Program-made: the position numbers and the translations under genes
Assembly (NCBI GenBank): GCA_963277665.1
Contig: OY728166.1
Span: 547,643,219 to 547,707,218, forward strand
DNA from: Viscum album
Taxonomy: Eukaryota > Streptophyta > Magnoliopsida > Santalales > Viscaceae
Length of the DNA stretch: 64,000 bases
Reading direction: 5' to 3'
The notes under the pieces: model-generated
Database searches by the model: none
What the model was told of the DNA's origin: nothing
Seen by the model: only the letters and a program-made list of their open reading frames with translations
Shown: in pieces, positions 1-13,505 of the stretch
How positions within the stretch are numbered: the first letter of the stretch is position 1
How the letters are laid out: each line of letters starts with the position of its first letter

Positions 1-122
1 GGGATGGAAACTAGTGTCGGGCATCAACACATAAATTATGGGAATGATTTGGCCCATGAAAAAAGATAAATGGATAAAAAAAATAATGATAACCAAATAA
101 AACTAGTACCAGAACAGAAAAA
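1..122 (-). repeat. Exact 122-bp copy of a piece of element C LTR
   Basis: Bases 1-122 are identical base for base to 28462-28583, a segment near the 3' end (minus-strand sense) of the 5' LTR of element C. Identity stops inside an A-run; position 123 onward matches instead the inner part of the old plus-strand LTR A. The corresponding part of the other C LTR (from about 22625) is clearly diverged, so perfect identity is unexpected. The piece may extend beyond the window start. Confidence 0.9.
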
Positions 123-1275
123 GACCATATTTTAACTGAATGATAATATGTTATTAATATATTACTTGTCAATATTATAAGACATAACCTAGCGATTTAA
201 GTAGCTTTTATGAATTTAATTATCTATATTATGAAAAAAATGGTTTAAACTAATATATAATTAATTATTAGGTTAGTAATTACATTGAAATAGATATAAG
301 AAATAATTGAATATAAATTCAAATATTTTTATTTTTATGCCCAAAAAGCTATTTTAACATAATAAAATAAATTAATTAAAAATAGTGAGTGAAATTAATT
401 CTATGTATATATATATATATATTATACCCAATGATATATTTTTTATATTTCTCCAATATATTTGTTAGGATTATGATAAAAACAAACCTAATTTTATGCA
501 TAAAAATACAACATTTTAATTAGGTAATTTTTACTCCCTTTTAACGGAGCACACAATTATAATACTTCTAATGAAAATTTTATAAATTTAAAAATTATGA
601 ATAATATTCTTATTTGTAATAATAATATTGAAATTATCTTATTGTTAATTTTTGTTATTTTCCTGTAAAGATACATTTTTAATAAATACTGAAAAATCTA
701 GAATTTTAGTTCAAAAGTGCATTTTCAGCTTGTTTAATTATAAGGATAAATAATGTTTTAGATTTGTTTTAAAGATTACTTACATCATATTATTAGATAT
801 TGATCCAATTTAGGTCATTGGGATCAGTTTAACGTTTTCATTGAAAATAAATATATAGAAAACCATTAGATAGTTTTACCATAAATACCATCATTTTCTT
901 CCTGACTATTGGATTAAAATTAAATTAATTTAGTCCATTCTATGACTGATATTTGAAAAAAATATATTTAATATTTGAAATAATAAAAATTTATAATTTA
1001 TAATAATTTCAACTTATTTTATTTCCAAAATTATTTGTTAATGTGATTAAAATTATTTATACCAGTTAAGAAAAATCTAATCTTAATAACAGAATTAACC
1101 CTGAACATAAACCCTAAAACAACATATAAATTCATAAATATACATTATATGTTTATATATTTAAACTATTGTACCTTGGATATAATTGGGTCTATTATTG
1201 GAGAGACAATAAATATGAAAAATGTTTATGGAATTCATTTTGTGAAAAAATTACAACTGTGTCACTCCTCCTCCA

Positions 1276-1286
1276 TTATAAAAGGG
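1276..1286 (+). promoter_or_regulatory. LTR A TATA box
   Basis: TTATAAAAGGG is followed by a C/T-rich leader (CCTCCTCTCCCCC) and a CTCACACC motif. The same arrangement occurs in the LTRs of element E (15436, 21074) and in L4 (48314), and marks the likely U3/R boundary of the RNA start. Inferred from position and conservation. Confidence 0.6.
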
Positions 1287-2009
1287 CCTCCTCTCCCCCA
1301 ACTTCCTCACACCTCTAAAGACATATTTTCTCTAAGAATATATACCCAAATATTTCTCTTATATCCCTCCAATAATTTTTTAAGCCTTTATTTGTTAAAA
1401 AATAAATTCAATTAATCCTTGGTTTCAAACCAATAGAAGTTACCTATTTAAGGGGTAACATTTTCCTTAATCTTTTTAGTTTTTTTTTCAATTCTTCATC
1501 CCCAAAAATCTTATTATTCTATGATTTTATAACAAAAATAGAATCCGAAATATACTATTATGTTGTTAATCTATGGATTTTACTTGTACATACAAACACA
1601 TCCATCTAAGGGGTAATGAACATATTTTTTCGTTACGGTGAACTAATCTCTAACGAAAAAATGATTGTTCATTTATTCCTTGACCACCTCTTATGGGGGA
1701 CATTATGATTAAAGATCTATTTATATATGATATGTATATATATGATATTGATACGGTAATTATTATTTTTTAGTTTTAATTTATAACCTAACTTTATTCT
1801 TTCTATCTTATGTAAATATGATAATTACATTTGAGTAAATGATGAGTATCACATCCTCAAAGCGATTTGACTCGTTCATTCCATGAATAGAATGTATAAA
1901 GGGAATTATTAATAAAACTATGTAAAATATATAAAAAATCTATTATAATAGAATTATAATATAAATATATCATTTAAATTTAATCTTTTTAATATAACTT
2001 ATTAATGAA

Positions 2010-2065
2010 TGTAGCGTTCATTTGTACGGCCGACCTATTGTCACCATGAACGGTTCATTACGTTT
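2010..2065 (+). repeat. Conserved LTR module in LTR A
   Basis: A GTACGGCCGACCTATTGTCACC-like core, about 740 bases downstream of the TATA box. Relatives occur at 8375 (LTR B), 48842 (L4), 56170 (L5) and 58575 (L6). Each has the pattern G-T-A-C/T-x-x-x-GACCTAyyrTCTCCATGAA. It appears to be the last unit of the ~190-bp repeat series best seen in L5. Confidence 0.5.
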
Positions 2066-3592
2066 ATCTTATAAAAAAATTATAAATTATATGAAATGAA
2101 TACATATTGAATTTATATGATAATTACATAGTGGTTTACATTTTGGATATGATTATATATTGATGTATGTAACAGTAAAAATATGAATAAGGACAAACAT
2201 AATTGAGAAAACTATGTAATTAATAAATGATATAGAATAAAAAAATTAAAGACTGAAAACAAATGGGTTATAAATTATTATAATGAATTAATATTTTATA
2301 TTAAAAATAATATTTTGGTTCATATAAGATATAATAAAAAATTTTAAACAACTATACCAGAGGAAAAATACCCCAAAAAAATAAAAATGTTATAGTAATG
2401 GATTTCATCCTACTTTACATTCCATTGAGACTTATTTGTAGTTATTCACCTTAATTATTTTTATATGTGCTACATACTACCCTTGAAATATTATATCATG
2501 AATATATTTATTATACTAATATTATCATCTTATTTTATTGTTATTTCATCATGTGGATTATTATTTAAATATTTCAGTGTGGTATGGGACACGTTCTAAT
2601 GTTTAATGATTACAATCCTCATGAATGTTCTTAATGATTATATTTTCAAATTAACATCCTTAGGGGTTGTCAACACTCTCTTGAAATAGAGAAATTATGG
2701 TAAATAATATTTCTATTTATTTTTTATTTAATATCTATATTTTTATATGATTTTCATTATTTAAATAAAACCTATTTTGTTTTGTATATGTTATTCACTT
2801 CCACACATATTTAATTAACTGGGTAATAATGGATAAATCGTTATCCTTCTTTCATGATAGATATTTAATAAAAACTATTTTTATTATTTAAATTAATTTT
2901 TAAATATCACAAAATCATTATAAATTTATGAACTAGGGTGGTCTCATTTATAGACAGTCCCTCGATGAATTGGTAGTCTCACGAGATTAAATAGTTTTCC
3001 AAATAGATGGGTTTTTACAAAATAGCTAAACCATCTTTTTAATGGTCTTGATAGAATTGGTTCCTTGTAAATAGAAAACATGGTGTCAAATAATTAATCA
3101 TTTTCTTCATTTTTTCATTTATTTTTAATTCTGGATATTTTTCATTGATATATCTTTTGTTACATTTCCTACGAATTTTATTTATTCAGATTTCATGTGA
3201 TTCAGTTTCAAACTATACTATATTGATATTTCAATATCTAGTTATATGAATAGAATGTGTTATTAGTAATTTATCATTATATTTTTATTTTTTATTTTGA
3301 TTCTATATTTATACGACTTTACATAATCATACTAATCAATTCTTCTCACTCTTGTAGTGTTTCCTATCTCCAGGTGATGAAAAATTAATCTATGAATAAG
3401 CGTCAAAGGATATAGTTTATTTAAAATTATTGTGTATCCTATTTTTATATTCCATATCAATGTGTATTATGTGTATCATGTATGTAAAATAGATTTTGAA
3501 GACTTTTCAGCTATTAGTTCATTTACTATTCCATTACTTGTAATCATGCTATTGGAATAAGGTAATGCATTGGCTCTATGATTGTTGGGTTA

Positions 3593-4229
3593 TGGAATTT
3601 TTATTAGTTTCAAAAAATGTTTTCGAGCATCCTTGGAAACTAGAGTAAGCAAACATAGATTAGGGAGAATAAATTTAGGATAAACATTGAGGATAAGTAT
3701 AGATGAAGATCTTAGAATTCAGTTAATGTAGATATTATGGGTGAATTTTTATCAATACATTAATTTTTGGACACTTAAAGAGGGCGCGGTTCTAGAATAG
3801 ATATACCAAAGAGTAAAAAAAATTAAAAGGACTTCCGAGCCTAAAATAGGGTAACCTAGTACAAAACAACAGGCCTTTATATGAACTTGTTATGACACTC
3901 TAGGAGGATACTCTTTGGATAGTTCAAAATTTTAATACCTACCATTATAATGGATATATATATTATGATATCCCTAAAGAATCCATTTTTATGATTATGA
4001 GATTAGTTATGCCAAAATTTCTTAAATTATGATACGCCATATTTAAAGTTATAAAAATTTCATAATTTTATGTGCTAATCCCGTATATGCTATTTTTTTA
4101 TAAATGATTCCTATAGGAAAGAATGATATTAGTACTCATGGATTATATAATGATTTCCCAAATAAGGAAAATAATACATATCTTATTGAGAATAATAATG
4201 TCATGTAAATATTTGAGTAGTTTATCAGA
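3593..4229 (+). other. Leader and gag N-terminal region of element A, decayed
   Basis: Non-coding at present. A block near 3785-3905, containing GCGGTTCTAG and later CAGGCCTTTATATGA followed by GACACTCTAGGAGGATA, matches the block at 17115-17250 in element E and, more weakly, 60310-60430. That places it as the leader or gag N-terminal segment shared by the gag-only elements. Confidence 0.45.
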
Positions 4230-5085
4230 TTATGACATGTATCCTTAACCTGGTGGAGAAACCTACGACACAACAAGATTCTCTTATTTTAGATGACTTT
4301 ATACTGTAGTGGCCACTACTATTTAGTGGGACTACTGATCCAATTGAATCCTATAAAAGGATTATGTATTTGAAGAATATATTGACAACATTATGATGTG
4401 ATTGAAAGTAAATGGATACACATGTAGTGTAATTTCCCCAAGATGATGTGGGTAAATAGTGGTCCATGATCTAGAATACTAGGGGAAGAATAAATGGAAC
4501 CCATGGAATGGTGGGAATTTAATGATGCATTCTTTAATAAATAATTACCTCATGATAAAAAAATTGAACTTAAGGGAAAGATTAATATATTAAATAAAAA
4601 GGAAGAAGAGAGTGTTTTAGATTATGAATCATACTATTATAGGTTATCTGGGTATTATATAGATTATATATTCAAAACAGAGTGTATGTTAGACACATTA
4701 TTTTAATATATTAAAAAATATATTGAATGTTGATGGTTTCATATAATTTTTTCTTCATACAAAAAAATAGTACTATATTCCAACAAGATGGAGAATAATA
4801 TTTCAAATTATTATAAATTCAAATGAAACTAAATGAATAAGTGTTCTTATGAGCACCATGAAAATAGAACAATTCAAATTAGAAGAATATGTTTGAAAAA
4901 TTTCTATTTTTCGAGAAATGTGGAATGAATCACCAAGGGAAATGACTGAATTGAATGGTACTTTGTTATATGTGCAGAGAAAAGGGTCACCAAAAATATA
5001 AATTCATTGAGAAGAATAGAATTTTTACTATTTAATGTTACAACTGTAAGGATATGTGTCATTATGCCAACTAATGACCCATATT
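4230..5085 (+). pseudogene. Decayed gag of element A (capsid core and zinc knuckle)
   Basis: The frame starting at 4313 reads LFSGTTDPIESYKR, then IMYLKNIL, matching the conserved start of the plant Ty3/gypsy retrotransposon-gag capsid domain (F-x-G-x-x-D-P-x-x-A-x-x-W pattern). Further on, a WNPW-like stretch (about 4497) and HDKKIELK-type codons in shifted frames (from about 4550) follow the usual order. A zinc knuckle is visible at 5036-5080: CYNCKDMCHYAN followed at once by TAA and TGA in place of the last knuckle residues. Stops and frameshifts are many, so it cannot be translated. In function it was the nucleocapsid/capsid protein of an LTR retrotransposon. No pol sequence follows. Confidence 0.7.
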
Positions 5086-6266
5086 TCAAAAAATATGCAT
5101 CTGAATAAGCTAAGGGATCAAGGTCAAATATATGATATTGACACAACCAAAGTGGAATGATTGATATAGTTCTATATTTTGATATATTGAATATGATGTA
5201 AAACTATTTTTTATTTTTTCATTATATGACTTATAAAAAATGTACAGATGGTACATAAATAAATTTTTCATAAGGATTTGAGATCATATTATGAATGGTA
5301 AGAAGAAAATTATTTAGTATAAATATTTTTTTTTAAAACTCGTGATTGAGCGATAGAAAACAATTAATATTTTACTAATGCTGAGATAATGATAAAAAAC
5401 GATTTAAATGAATACATTATTACTAACATAATTAAATTTCTATATGTAGTTAATGATTGAATTTATGGAGTTTATAACACTACTAGATAAATGGAATATA
5501 TCCATAAACATGTTTCCTATATTCAAAATAAGGATGAATTCATGTATACATTATGTTTTTTATATTTTTAGTTATTATCATATTTCAATAGGATCCATAA
5601 TGAAGTTATAAAGATATTTAGAATGTGAAATTTGTTTTATTAATGATTTTGTCAAATGTAAAATGATATGTTAATTTTTGAAATTTTGTAATATTTTTTC
5701 TAATGTTTTCGATAATAAGATTTTGATGAATTCTACTATGTAAAAATCTAGATAAGTTGATATTTTTATACGGTTTTATATATTTTGTATTAATATAAGA
5801 AGATACATATAAATAGTTCAAGGCACAACAAAATGATAATATTAAATTTAAATAAATATATATTTACATATATTCATATGGATTGATTAATTTCTGAAAG
5901 CGTAGAAAAAGGGGTCCTGAGATAAAAATGTTGTCTTATAATTTTTTAGGATATCAATAAACATTATTCATACATATTATATAGGGTTTTGTAGTAAAAA
6001 ATAATATAAATTTTTTTTAACACTCTCTATCAGAAGTTATTTATTCAATTTTTTCTTTTGTATCCATTTTACTATTTCCCACATATGTTCTCATACTAGG
6101 GAATCTAGTTACGTTACTATAGAAATTTCCATTCCCTCTTATGATTAATATATGATATTACCCTTTTTTTAAATGTGTTTCTATCAAAAATAGTTTATTT
6201 TCAATCCCTGTATCACCAAATTTATGTTTAAATTGTGAGGATGCAATTTATTTAATGTGTGGTAAA
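5086..6266 (+). other. Post-gag region and 3' UTR of element A
   Basis: No coding domain recognised. Two short blocks are shared with the other gag-only interiors: TTCATAAGGATTTGAGAT near 5266 (compare 18052 and 61700) and TTAGGATATCAATAAACATT near 5946 (compare 62192). Just before LTR B, GAGGATGCAATTTATTTAA matches the sequence just before the polypurine tract of element E (19476-19492), but the polypurine tract itself has decayed to GTGTGGTAAA. Confidence 0.5.
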
Positions 6267-8059
6267 TATAACACCCAAAAATTATGAAGTAAGAACCTTA
6301 TATTCAATAATGTTCATGAAACATGTCACCAAGAGAATAAAGGTATATAATACCCTAATACATGAAAATATATTTACTATTTCAAATAAATTCAGTATAT
6401 TCTGTATTTTTAATTCATGAAACACTTATTTAGCTTTCATTACACGCAAGATAGAGTTTCTTCGAAATCTTATACAACATTTAAGCTCAGGTTTTAACAG
6501 AACAATAATATTTTATTAAAATATTATAATTTAATATAATATTAAACAACCAGTTCATTAAATTGGGTTTTATGAATTTAATTAACTATATTATGAAACA
6601 CATGGTTTACACAAATATAAAATGACTCATAGATTAAAAATCAATTAGAAATGAAAATAATAAGTGATTGAATATACATGAAAATATTATTATTTTTATA
6701 ATCACAATGTTTTAGTACCCTAAAAAAATTAAAATAATTAAAATAATTTTGTAATAGTAATGTGATATATATAATATAAATCTCATAAAATATTTTTTAT
6801 ATCCATCCAATAGATTTTATTTGCTTACGATAAAAACTATCAAAATTTTATGTATAAAATACTAATTTTTTTAAGTCATTTTTACTACCTTTTAATATAG
6901 AACACAATTTAAATCCACTTTTTGAAAATTTTAAAAATATAATAGGTCGACCTCAACTTATTCTTCTGAGGAAAAATATAAAATATATCTTTGGGTGAGT
7001 TTTGGTGTTTCCTGTGTAGATTCGTTTTTAATTGATATTGAAAAATACTGAATTATTTTTCACAACATCCTTTTCATATAATTTAATTATTACTAAATAT
7101 TATGTTTTATGTGGGTTTTAGAGTATTATATTATAATATATTTATCAATTAATCCAATTTATCTCTTTGGGATCAATTCACATTGAAATTTACTTGCAAA
7201 AAATAGTACCCTTTAGGATGATTTTACATTAAAAACAAGCATTATCGTCCCAATGGTGGGATTAAATTTAAATTAATTTCTTCCATGTCTATGATATGAA
7301 TTTGTAAAAATTTATACCATAATTATATTCAAAATAATTTATGATTTCTAATTATTTCACCTTAGTTCATGACCAAAAATAAAATAGAATGAGATTCATA
7401 TTAATTAAAACTATAAAAAGAAAATGAATCTTAACAAAGGAATAAACATTAGACATAAGTCCCAAAATGATATAAAGTATTTATCCAAAATCTATTATAT
7501 TGACATATTTAGACCATATCCTACCTTGGTTATTATTGGGTCTAATATTGGAGCCGTATTCAATGTGAAAAATGTGTATGGAATTCCTTTGTAAATATAT
7601 TACAAAAGTCTCACTCCTCTTATAATGTAAAAGGGCCTCCTCTCATATCAATTACTCACACCTCTCCTTACATATTACCATAAATAATATCTATCAAAAT
7701 AGACTATCAATATATATCCCCTTATCATGGAATCCTCCCATTAGGATGAAAGTAATCATAGGAATCCTTTGTTTCAAACCAAAAGGAGTTACTTGATTAA
7801 GAGGTATCATCATTCCTTACACTTTTTAGTTTTTTTTCATTCTCCAACACCCAATATATTCATGTTATATTATATTATAAAAATGATAGTATAATTAATA
7901 TAATATTATTTTTTATGAAATGGGTTTAACCTACACTTACACACATTTCCATTAAATGTGTAATGAAGATATTGTTCCTATGTACGGTGAACTACTACCC
8001 AATGAAATGATGATTGTTCAAATTTTATTTACCACCTATAATGGTGGACATTATGATTG

Positions 8060-8099
<40 letters not shown>

Positions 8100-9955
8100 A
8101 TATAATAAATTCATATTTATTTATGATTCTTTAATTTTTATTTATATCATAACATTGTTCTATCCATCTTTTGTATATCTGAAAATTTCATTTGAGTAAC
8201 TGTGGACTACTGTTGCCTAAATGTGATATTACTTATTTATTTTATAAATGAAATGTATAAAGGGTGGTATTGATAAATATATGTAACATATATAACATAT
8301 ATATGATACTATAATTATAATATAAATATATCATTTACATATAATACTTTTAATATAGGAACGAGTGGAAGTAGGTTTCGTGTGTACATATTACCTACCA
8401 TCTCCATGAACAATTAATTTCTTTATATTTTTTGACTAATTGAATAGATTATCCTAAATGAATGTGTACTAATTATAACTAAATATTAAATAATGTTTTA
8501 AATTCTAGATATAAATAAATAATGATCTATTTAATGGTGAAAACAAATGCAATGTAAAAACATAATAATGAAAACGAGGCAATTAATAAGGGAAATAGTT
8601 AAAATAATGAATTAGTGTTAACAAATGGGTCATATGATATCATATGAAATTAATATATGACATTAAAATCATTATTATTGTTCTATTATAATTTATTAAC
8701 ATATTGTAAAACACTATACATGTAGATAAATATCACATAAAAATTTAATATTTACGTAAGGGAATTCATCCCAATTTACATTTTATTGAGACTTATTTAT
8801 AGTTATGCACCATGTTTATTTTATATGGTGCATATACTACTTTTGATAAGTTATTTCATGAATATATTTATTATCAGTAAATTATAAGAATATTTTACTG
8901 TTATTTTTGTGGGTATTATGATATAAATGTTATAATGTGGAATGTGAATCTTTGGATTGTTTAAAGATTACACTCTTCATGAATGATATTAATGATTAAC
9001 ATTGTAAACTCATATCCATACTGATTTTAAACTGTATCTTAAAACAAAAACCATATGTAAATTAATTTTCCAGAAAAATTTCCTTAAATATCTATATTTT
9101 CATAGGATGTATATTTTTTTCTAGAATAATATATAATTTTCATATTGTGTTCTCATTGACAGTAATTTTATTAAATGGGGAATAATTGATAATCCTTATA
9201 CTTCGTTAAATATGAATATTTAGTAAGGCTCAATGATTATTATTTAAATCAATTATTATATTTGACTAATTATTTTTATAGGTATAACACTGGTGGGGCA
9301 CGGTTATAGATTTTATCTTGATGCATCATTAATTTCATGAGATGAAATAGTTGTCTAGATAGATTGGTCTCTAACCAATAGTTAAACTATCTTGTGAAGT
9401 TTATAATGGTACACCATACATATAACTAAGAATCCTGGAATCTAATAAATAATAATTTATTTCATTTAGTTTCTATTATTATTCATCCATAATATTTTTG
9501 TTCAACATTTTTATTGATTCATTTCCTTTAATGTTTATTTATTTAGATGGAATGCATTTCAGTTTCATACCTTTCCATATTGATTTTTCCTTAACTAGTT
9601 ATTTGAATGGAATGTATCATTAGTTAGTTACCATTCCATGTTAACTTATTCCTATTGATTCAGTACATATTCCACTATAATTACACTTACTGAGTATTTT
9701 AGCTGACCCTTATTATATTTACATTCTCTTGGTTATGAAGAAGAAATCATTGAATAAGAATTCAATGTTTTTTTTAATTTTATTTCTTACCTTAATTTTA
9801 TTTCATATTTTATAATATATATTTGGTCTAATGTTTGTGATATAACTTTCTTGGTCTATTAAGCTGATCATTCAATCTATAATTGATTCTTTGTACTCAT
9901 CCTAATGTAATAAAGTAATGCACATGCTCCGGTCTTCTGAGGTCCGGGAATTACA
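6267..9955 (+). repeat. LTR B, 3' LTR of element A
   Basis: It starts TATAACACCC (decayed TGTAACACCC) and ends GGAATTACA, the same termini as the LTRs of element E. Internal order matches LTR A throughout: degenerate TATA near 7620, module near 8375, and a segment near 9290-9350 matching LTR A at 2935. Length 3689 bp. Confidence 0.75.
8063..8096. repeat. (AT)n microsatellite in LTR B
   Basis: About 34 bases of uninterrupted AT dinucleotides. LTR A at the homologous place (about 1725-1745) has only short AT runs, so the expansion is specific to this copy. Confidence 0.9.
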
Positions 9956-12900
9956 GTCAAGGATATAAAATTTACATAATATAATATTTGTATATATGAA
10001 AAAAATTTCTATTGTATTATCAAATTTTTATATGGTTTTAATGATGTGTATGACTAAATAAAAAAAATACGCTTATTTTACTATTTTACCTCATATTTAG
10101 AGATATTAATTAGATTTACCCCAAAATACATTGTCAGAAAGACTAATAATTTAAAAAAGCCTTTATGATGGGTTTAGGAGATTATGGATGTTATTATAGT
10201 TGGTATTGTCTTAGAAATTTTTTTTAACTGTTATTATTATAGTATATGGGTATCCTTTTATAATTGGGGGAGATGACATAGACGAAATTTTTTGAAATGT
10301 CATGTTTATGACAACATTTTTGTCATTGAAAATGTCTGAAATGTGGCATTATTGATCCACAGAGCCATTATGGTCGAAATATTTCCTTAAAATGAGTTTT
10401 GGACATGTATTATTTCTTTTCTAACACTTATCTTTTTTGTATTTTCATTATTCATCATAAAATTAATATTTTTATAAAAATCAAAAAAGTTAACACAATG
10501 TCAATTTGCAAATGTATATTTGATAAATAAATATAATTTTTCAAATACATTTTATAAAAGTGGTAATAATTTATTTTTAATTATATATGTATAGAATGCA
10601 TAATCTACATTTTAGAGAAATAATGTTTTACGAAAATATTCATTTCCCTTTCATATGGTTCATATTTTATTTGTAAATAATAGAAAACCAAGGAATTTAT
10701 TTTATAAATTTTAAACCATATGATTTTCATAAATTATTTATTACTATTCATAAATGTCATCTTAATATTTATATTATAATGGTCCTATTTGAAAAACTTT
10801 TTAATAGAGTATCATATTTTATTGAACCTCCGTGTTATATTATATAGAATCTATTGAAGATATTTAATTTTTTTGATAATATGTATATAATAAAGTCATG
10901 GTGTGTAAAATTATATTCTAATAATTTTGTTTTAGGTCTTATATGTTATCAGAGATGATGTTCCTCTTCTAAAATGACACAGTGATAATTTATATCCTTT
11001 TCAATAAATTGCGTTATCTTAATTTATTATTTATTTCAATAATTTGGGGTTTGAAATTTTAAAACACACTTCCGGAAATCCAAAACTGTGATAATGGTTA
11101 GTAAAACATCCCATTTTTAATAATCAAATCATTGTACAAATTTCATCTTGAATAAAACTTATATGGTTTCTAAACATGAGAAATTTTTTTCAATTAGTTA
11201 TATGTACATGTTAAAAGGAATAGATAATTATAGAGAGTGATAGAAGTCATTGAAAATAAAAAATTGATTAATAAATTGAATGTTAGAAACCTCAAAACAA
11301 TAAAAATATGATTTGTTAAAATTATACTTGATTCATCTGATGTAAAGATAATATAATTTCATTTTTATCTTGATTTTTTTATTAACGTTAAGAATTTCAT
11401 TTTCTATCCTGATAGATTAAAATAAAAACTATAAAAAATTTATCTCATCTTACTTAAATTTTCATCCTTTATTTATCAATCCATGAAATTTATATCCTAG
11501 ATGAATTTTTTTATGAATGAAGCATTAAAAATAAGTTTTAAATGTTGTGATGGTCCATAATAGAGTTACAAGCTATTTCATTTTGTTTACAAAAACTAGA
11601 TTGGTAAAAAAATGTTATCCAATATGATATATTAATTTATAATATCTCAATAATAAGTAATAAAATTAAACATAATCTATTTCATTATTTCATTATCCCT
11701 AATACCCATGAAATATATTTCTATCAAAATTAAGGGTCCCAAAATTTAGATGTAATGTCCATAAATCAACATTATATTCACCAGAAAGAATAGTGGGTTA
11801 TAATGATACATTTAAAATGAGTGAATAACTTTACCACCATAAATTATTTTTCTAAATAATTATTCTTCCAAAAAAATCACAAACTGTCGAATATATTCCC
11901 CAAATCCTAACATGTTATAAATTCAATTTATATAATATAAACCATAGAATCACTAACCATTTTCAATTTCACTAATAATATCCCACAAAAATATCATAAG
12001 AAATATTATCTCATCATGGAGTGTGTATAGATTTGTTATCATTCCACAATCATGTTTTTTCAATGATATTGAACATTCCATTGAATAACTTTCTTGTTCA
12101 TTAGTACCATTTAATAAAAGCTATAAAATCCAAAAATTAAAATTATTATTGTAAAATCATTATATAGTATATAATTCTTATATCCCTAAGAAGATTGATA
12201 TTAGTAATCATATAATGTCCTTATAAAATTCATGCAGCAGAAAATTAATCACTAAACATAATGCATATTAATAGTATAATATTCACTAAGATAACTTAGC
12301 TTCTTATGAGATATATTCCCTTAATGCATGCAGATATTTCTTGTACAATTACACATGTCATTATGTTTGAATAATTTTATATTGTAATGTTCTTTATTTT
12401 CCATGAATTCATGATCTTGGTGGCCTTTCGCTCAACAAATTTATTAAAATTATATTCTATTAAATCAACTGCCAATGTGTTTCGTTCTTCATTAAATAGC
12501 TTATTGTTTCTTTGTTTATCATGATCCCTCTATCATTCATTTTCTAAATCATCCTCCACTTATCTATGTTTCCATTGAATACATTATACATTAGGAATTA
12601 TTTATTTATATTCATACGAAATGATATTATTTCCTTACATTATAGGAATGATTTGGAGATATGTTCCGTTTGGATAATTTTCTTAATACTAGTAAATAAA
12701 CATTAAATTATTTTCTTTAGGCTATATATGTAGTCTATATAATTACTTCATAACATAGTAATGTGGTATCCAGAAATTGAAATATTTTTATCTTCCATTT
12801 TTCATTTCACGAATTGTATATCTATATCCACCCATTAATCCTGAGGTAAACAATTTTTCATGAGTATATTAAAATAATTTTATTCCATGTTTGAAATTTC

Positions 12901-13500
12901 AAGTTCATACATAGTATTTTGGATCAATAAAAAACATTAATCTATTTATCCGGAGAAATGATAAATATTCATTAAAGCATTATCACTTTCATTACCCTTA
13001 TGTGATGAATATCTTCACTATGTAACATATACATTTCCCAACTACAAATGTATTTTTTTGTCTCATTCTATAATGGGGTTATTATGCATGAAGTTCTATA
13101 AAATTGTTTGACCACATGGTAAATTAATAGGATCCTCAAAAAATGAAATTTAATTTCTCAAAACCTATATTACCTACCTAAATATTATGTTAATTTCATA
13201 TGTTTTCACTTCAAATCCTTCAAAATCATCATTATTTTTCCAATGAATGAAATCCCTATATTTTAATATTTGTATATATTATGTTACTATTATGTACAAA
13301 AAACCCCATATATAAATAATTTCATTCACTACATTTTATATAACAATACAAAACATTATTAATAATAAAAATAAAAATAAAATAAATAACATTAATAAAA
13401 TAACTTTTTTACAACTAATCTAATAGTAAAAAACATGGGTTCTTTCATAAGAATTTGAAATCATGAAAATATTTTCAATTTATTTTTAATGTTATTTATA
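9956..13500. other. AT-rich decayed repeat DNA, old target of element C
   Basis: No gene, domain or intact repeat end is visible. It is continuous with 32166-35107 once element C is removed, as the GAAAA duplication shows. One sub-block (10090-10870) matches the 5' part of L3. The rest is probably old LTR retrotransposon sequence, but I cannot assign it. Confidence 0.5.
10090..10870 (+). repeat. Fragment homologous to the start of L3
   Basis: Colinear similarity to 42735-43680: a CCCCAAAATACATT..GACTA start, then TCATATGGTTCATATTTTAT near 10655 (compare 43475), then TTTTAATAGAGTAT with a downstream GTGTT..GAAT..AAGATAT pattern near 10799 (compare 43614). This is a second copy of a decayed LTR family distinct from A/B and E. 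Confidence 0.5.
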
Positions 13501-13505
13501 GAAAA
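13501..13505. repeat. Target-site duplication of element C (left), GAAAA
   Basis: GAAAA directly precedes the TGTCACA terminus of element C; the same five bases follow its other end at 32161-32165. Five bases is the usual length for Ty3/gypsy insertions. Confidence 0.75.

Larger units (their letters stand above)
123..3592 (+). repeat. LTR A, 5' LTR of element A, truncated at its start
   Basis: It aligns by eye with 6480-9955 (LTR B). At 3592 it runs into sequence homologous to that downstream of the primer site in element E: a shared CCTTGGAAACTAGA-type segment lies near 3637 and 16966. Its first ~220 bases are replaced by the 122-bp C-derived piece. The primer-binding site itself is no longer readable. 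The 3' boundary is accurate to about 5 bases. Confidence 0.65.
123..9955 (+). mobile_element. Element A: decayed gag-only Ty3/gypsy LTR retrotransposon
   Basis: Two same-direction long repeats (123-3592 and 6267-9955) flank a 2.7 kb interior. They share colinear landmarks: an AT-rich U3, a TATA box followed by a C/T-rich leader near 1276 and 7620, a module near 2010 and 8375, a segment near 2940 and 9300 resembling the LTR of element E, and the 3' end. The interior holds a primer-site-proximal leader, a decayed gag and a 3' UTR, with no recognisable protease, reverse transcriptase or integrase. The left LTR lacks about its first 220 bases, so no target-site duplication can be tested. Decay is heavy, with many stops and AT drift. 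Confidence 0.75.

Noticed and set aside
1149..1415. 88-codon ORF spanning the LTR A promoter
   Set aside because: Overlaps the TATA box and leader of a LTR; not conserved in LTR B.
10365..10380. 16-base match CCATTATGGTCGAAAT to 51703-51718
   Set aside because: Flanking similarity is too weak to call a shared repeat; left as possible coincidence.
12400..12520. 40-codon minus-strand open stretch
   Set aside because: No similarity to a known domain and no conserved counterpart elsewhere in the window.
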